DNA from: Ignavibacteriaceae bacterium
GTDB lineage: Bacteria > Bacteroidota > Ignavibacteria > Ignavibacteriales > Ignavibacteriaceae
DNA length: 7,857 bases
NCBI GenBank assembly: GCA_026193755.1
Contig: JAPHUI010000297.1
Coordinates: forward strand, 1 to 7,857
Reading direction: 5' to 3'
Shown here: in pieces, positions 6,957-7,857 of the stretch
Numbering within the stretch: the stretch's first letter is position 1
How the letters are laid out: the number at the start of each line of letters is the position of its first letter
The notes under the pieces: generated by a model
What the model saw: only the letters and a program-made list of their open reading frames with translations
Told to the model about the DNA's origin: nothing
Databases searched by the model: none
Made by a program: the position numbers and the translations under genes

Positions 6957-7706
6957 ATGACAGAATTAGACCTGATAATTGACCTTCATAAAAATTCTAA
7001 AAGACAAGGACCGGGAAGCGAAGGAGAAACACTGAAGGCTCTTGGCTTTATGAGGTTACCAAGTGGCAGAAAATTAAAAATGGCTGACATTGGTTGTGGT
7101 TCGGGTGGACAGACTATTACGCTTGCACAAAAAGTAAATGGACAAGTAATTGCTGTAGACTTGTTTCCAAAATTTTTGGATGAGCTAAATGAAAGATCCG
7201 AGAGGCTCGGCCTAAAAGAGAAAATCGTAACGCTTCAAAAATCTATGGAAGACTTGCCTTTCGAGAGTGAAGAGTTTGATATTATTTGGTCGGAAGGTGC
7301 AATTTATAATGTAGGGTTTGAGAACGGAATTAAGAAATGGAAAGACTATTTGAAAATTGGTGGTTACTTAGCGGTGAATGAAATTACTTGGATAACCAAC
7401 TCTCGACCAAAAGAAATTGAAGACTTTTGGAAACAGGAATACGCGGAAGTTGATCCCGCTTCAAATAAGATCAAGATTTTAGAAACTAATGGGTACTCAC
7501 TTGTTGGTTATTTCTATTTAAATCAAGACAGTTGGATTGAAAACTATTACAAACCAATGGAAGCAAGGTTTGATGCGTTTCTAAAACGAAACAACAACTC
7601 TGAACTTGCAAGAAACGTAGTTGAAGATAACAAATCTGAAATCAACTTATATCTAAAATATAAGGACTATTACAGCTATGGATTTTACATAGCGCGAAAG
7701 AATTAA
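6957..7706 (+). CDS. Class I SAM-dependent methyltransferase, substrate unknown
   Basis: A 249-residue cytoplasmic methyltransferase with a Rossmann-type SAM domain. Motif I is ADIGCGSGG (43-51); the acidic residue ending the second strand, which should bind the SAM ribose hydroxyls, is D68 in VIAVD; motif II/post-II includes EDLPF (98-102), then FDIIWSEGAIYNVGFENG (107 onward). The N-terminal KRQGPGS (15-21) and the SEGAIYN block are, as I recall, shared with Bacteroides proteins solved by structural genomics (PDB 3F4K and 3KKZ) and listed only as probable methyltransferases. The substrate is unknown; a small molecule is more likely than DNA, as no target-recognition domain is present. Start: AAGGG at 6945-6949, seven bases before the ATG. 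The 76-base gap after hemL has no clear terminator, and a TTGTGG (6900-6905) plus TAATAA (6921-6926) pair is only a poor promoter. A secreted-protein gene follows after 20 bases. Confidence 0.9.
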   Translation: MTELDLIIDLHKNSKRQGPGSEGETLKALGFMRLPSGRKLKMADIGCGSGGQTITLAQKVNGQVIAVDLFPKFLDELNERSERLGLKEKIVTLQKSMEDLPFESEEFDIIWSEGAIYNVGFENGIKKWKDYLKIGGYLAVNEITWITNSRPKEIEDFWKQEYAEVDPASNKIKILETNGYSLVGYFYLNQDSWIENYYKPMEARFDAFLKRNNNSELARNVVEDNKSEINLYLKYKDYYSYGFYIARKN

Positions 7707-7726
7707 ATATTAATTGGGAAAGAAAA

Positions 7727-7857
7727 ATGAAAACGATTATTTATTCAATTTCTATTTTATTCCTGACTTTTTTACTTTCAATATCAGTAAAAGCTCAGGC
7801 TACAATTGATTTGGAGTCGGGTGCAGTCTTTACGGGTTATAATAATGTCCGCATTCC
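7727..7857 (+). CDS. N-terminus of a secreted, probably outer-membrane protein (partial)
   Basis: The gene begins at the ATG at 7727 and is cut by the window edge after 43 full codons. Residues 1-23 form a clear signal peptide: Lys2, a long isoleucine/leucine core, then VKA, with likely cleavage before Gln24. The mature start ATIDLESGAVFTGYNNVRIP looks like the first strand and turn of a beta-barrel, but too little is present to name a family. GGGAAAGA at 7716-7723 is a possible ribosome binding site. The gene starts 20 bases after the methyltransferase stop, so the two may be co-transcribed. Confidence 0.7.
   Translation, partial: MKTIIYSISILFLTFLLSISVKAQATIDLESGAVFTGYNNVRI

Noticed and set aside
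1..7857. CRISPR array, tRNA, rRNA, riboswitch or insertion-sequence transposase
   Set aside because: No regularly spaced repeats, cloverleaf, ribosomal sequence, known riboswitch core or transposase motif was seen on reading both strands.

Overview
This is an AT-rich bacterial window in which all seven recognisable genes, the last one cut by the window edge, are on the + strand. It most likely comes from the Bacteroidota/Ignavibacteriota/Chlorobi (FCB) group. Three clues point that way. All three predicted secreted proteins have a signal peptide whose likely cleavage site is followed directly by glutamine, the pattern described as the Bacteroidetes 'Q-rule'. Three of the six internal starts have no Shine-Dalgarno sequence and an A/T-rich leader. 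The methyltransferase closely resembles, from memory, Bacteroides proteins solved by structural genomics. An Ignavibacteria-like source is my preferred guess, but nothing here proves the genus.

Layout. Bases 1-298 hold no convincing gene. The first 230 bases are bounded by a 9-bp perfect inverted repeat and carry a minus-strand frame broken by a single stop, possibly a decayed element. Bases 299-892 encode a small outer-membrane beta-barrel protein as a free-standing unit, with its own ribosome binding site, a plausible promoter and a strong intrinsic terminator (902-930). Bases 1045-3673 hold a two-gene unit: a divergent KamA-type radical SAM/PLP aminomutase, then 4 bases later a fold-type I aminotransferase. 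Bases 3767-5572 encode an exported CpdB/UshA-type nucleotidase. Only 21 bases downstream is hemL (5594-6880), glutamate-1-semialdehyde aminomutase of C5-pathway heme synthesis. Bases 6957-7706 encode a class I SAM-dependent methyltransferase. Twenty bases later a further secreted protein begins and runs off the window.

How the genes relate. Most of the window is ordinary housekeeping or envelope content. The part most worth attention is the aminomutase-aminotransferase pair. The aminomutase keeps the iron-sulfur cysteines, the carboxylate-binding arginine and the PLP lysine of lysine 2,3-aminomutase. It has, however, lost both aspartates that hold the lysine side-chain amine, and one of them is an arginine. 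That argues against lysine as substrate and possibly for an acidic amino acid. With a tightly linked aminotransferase, this could be a small uncharacterised beta-amino-acid module. No mobile-element genes, CRISPR array, tRNA or rRNA were seen.
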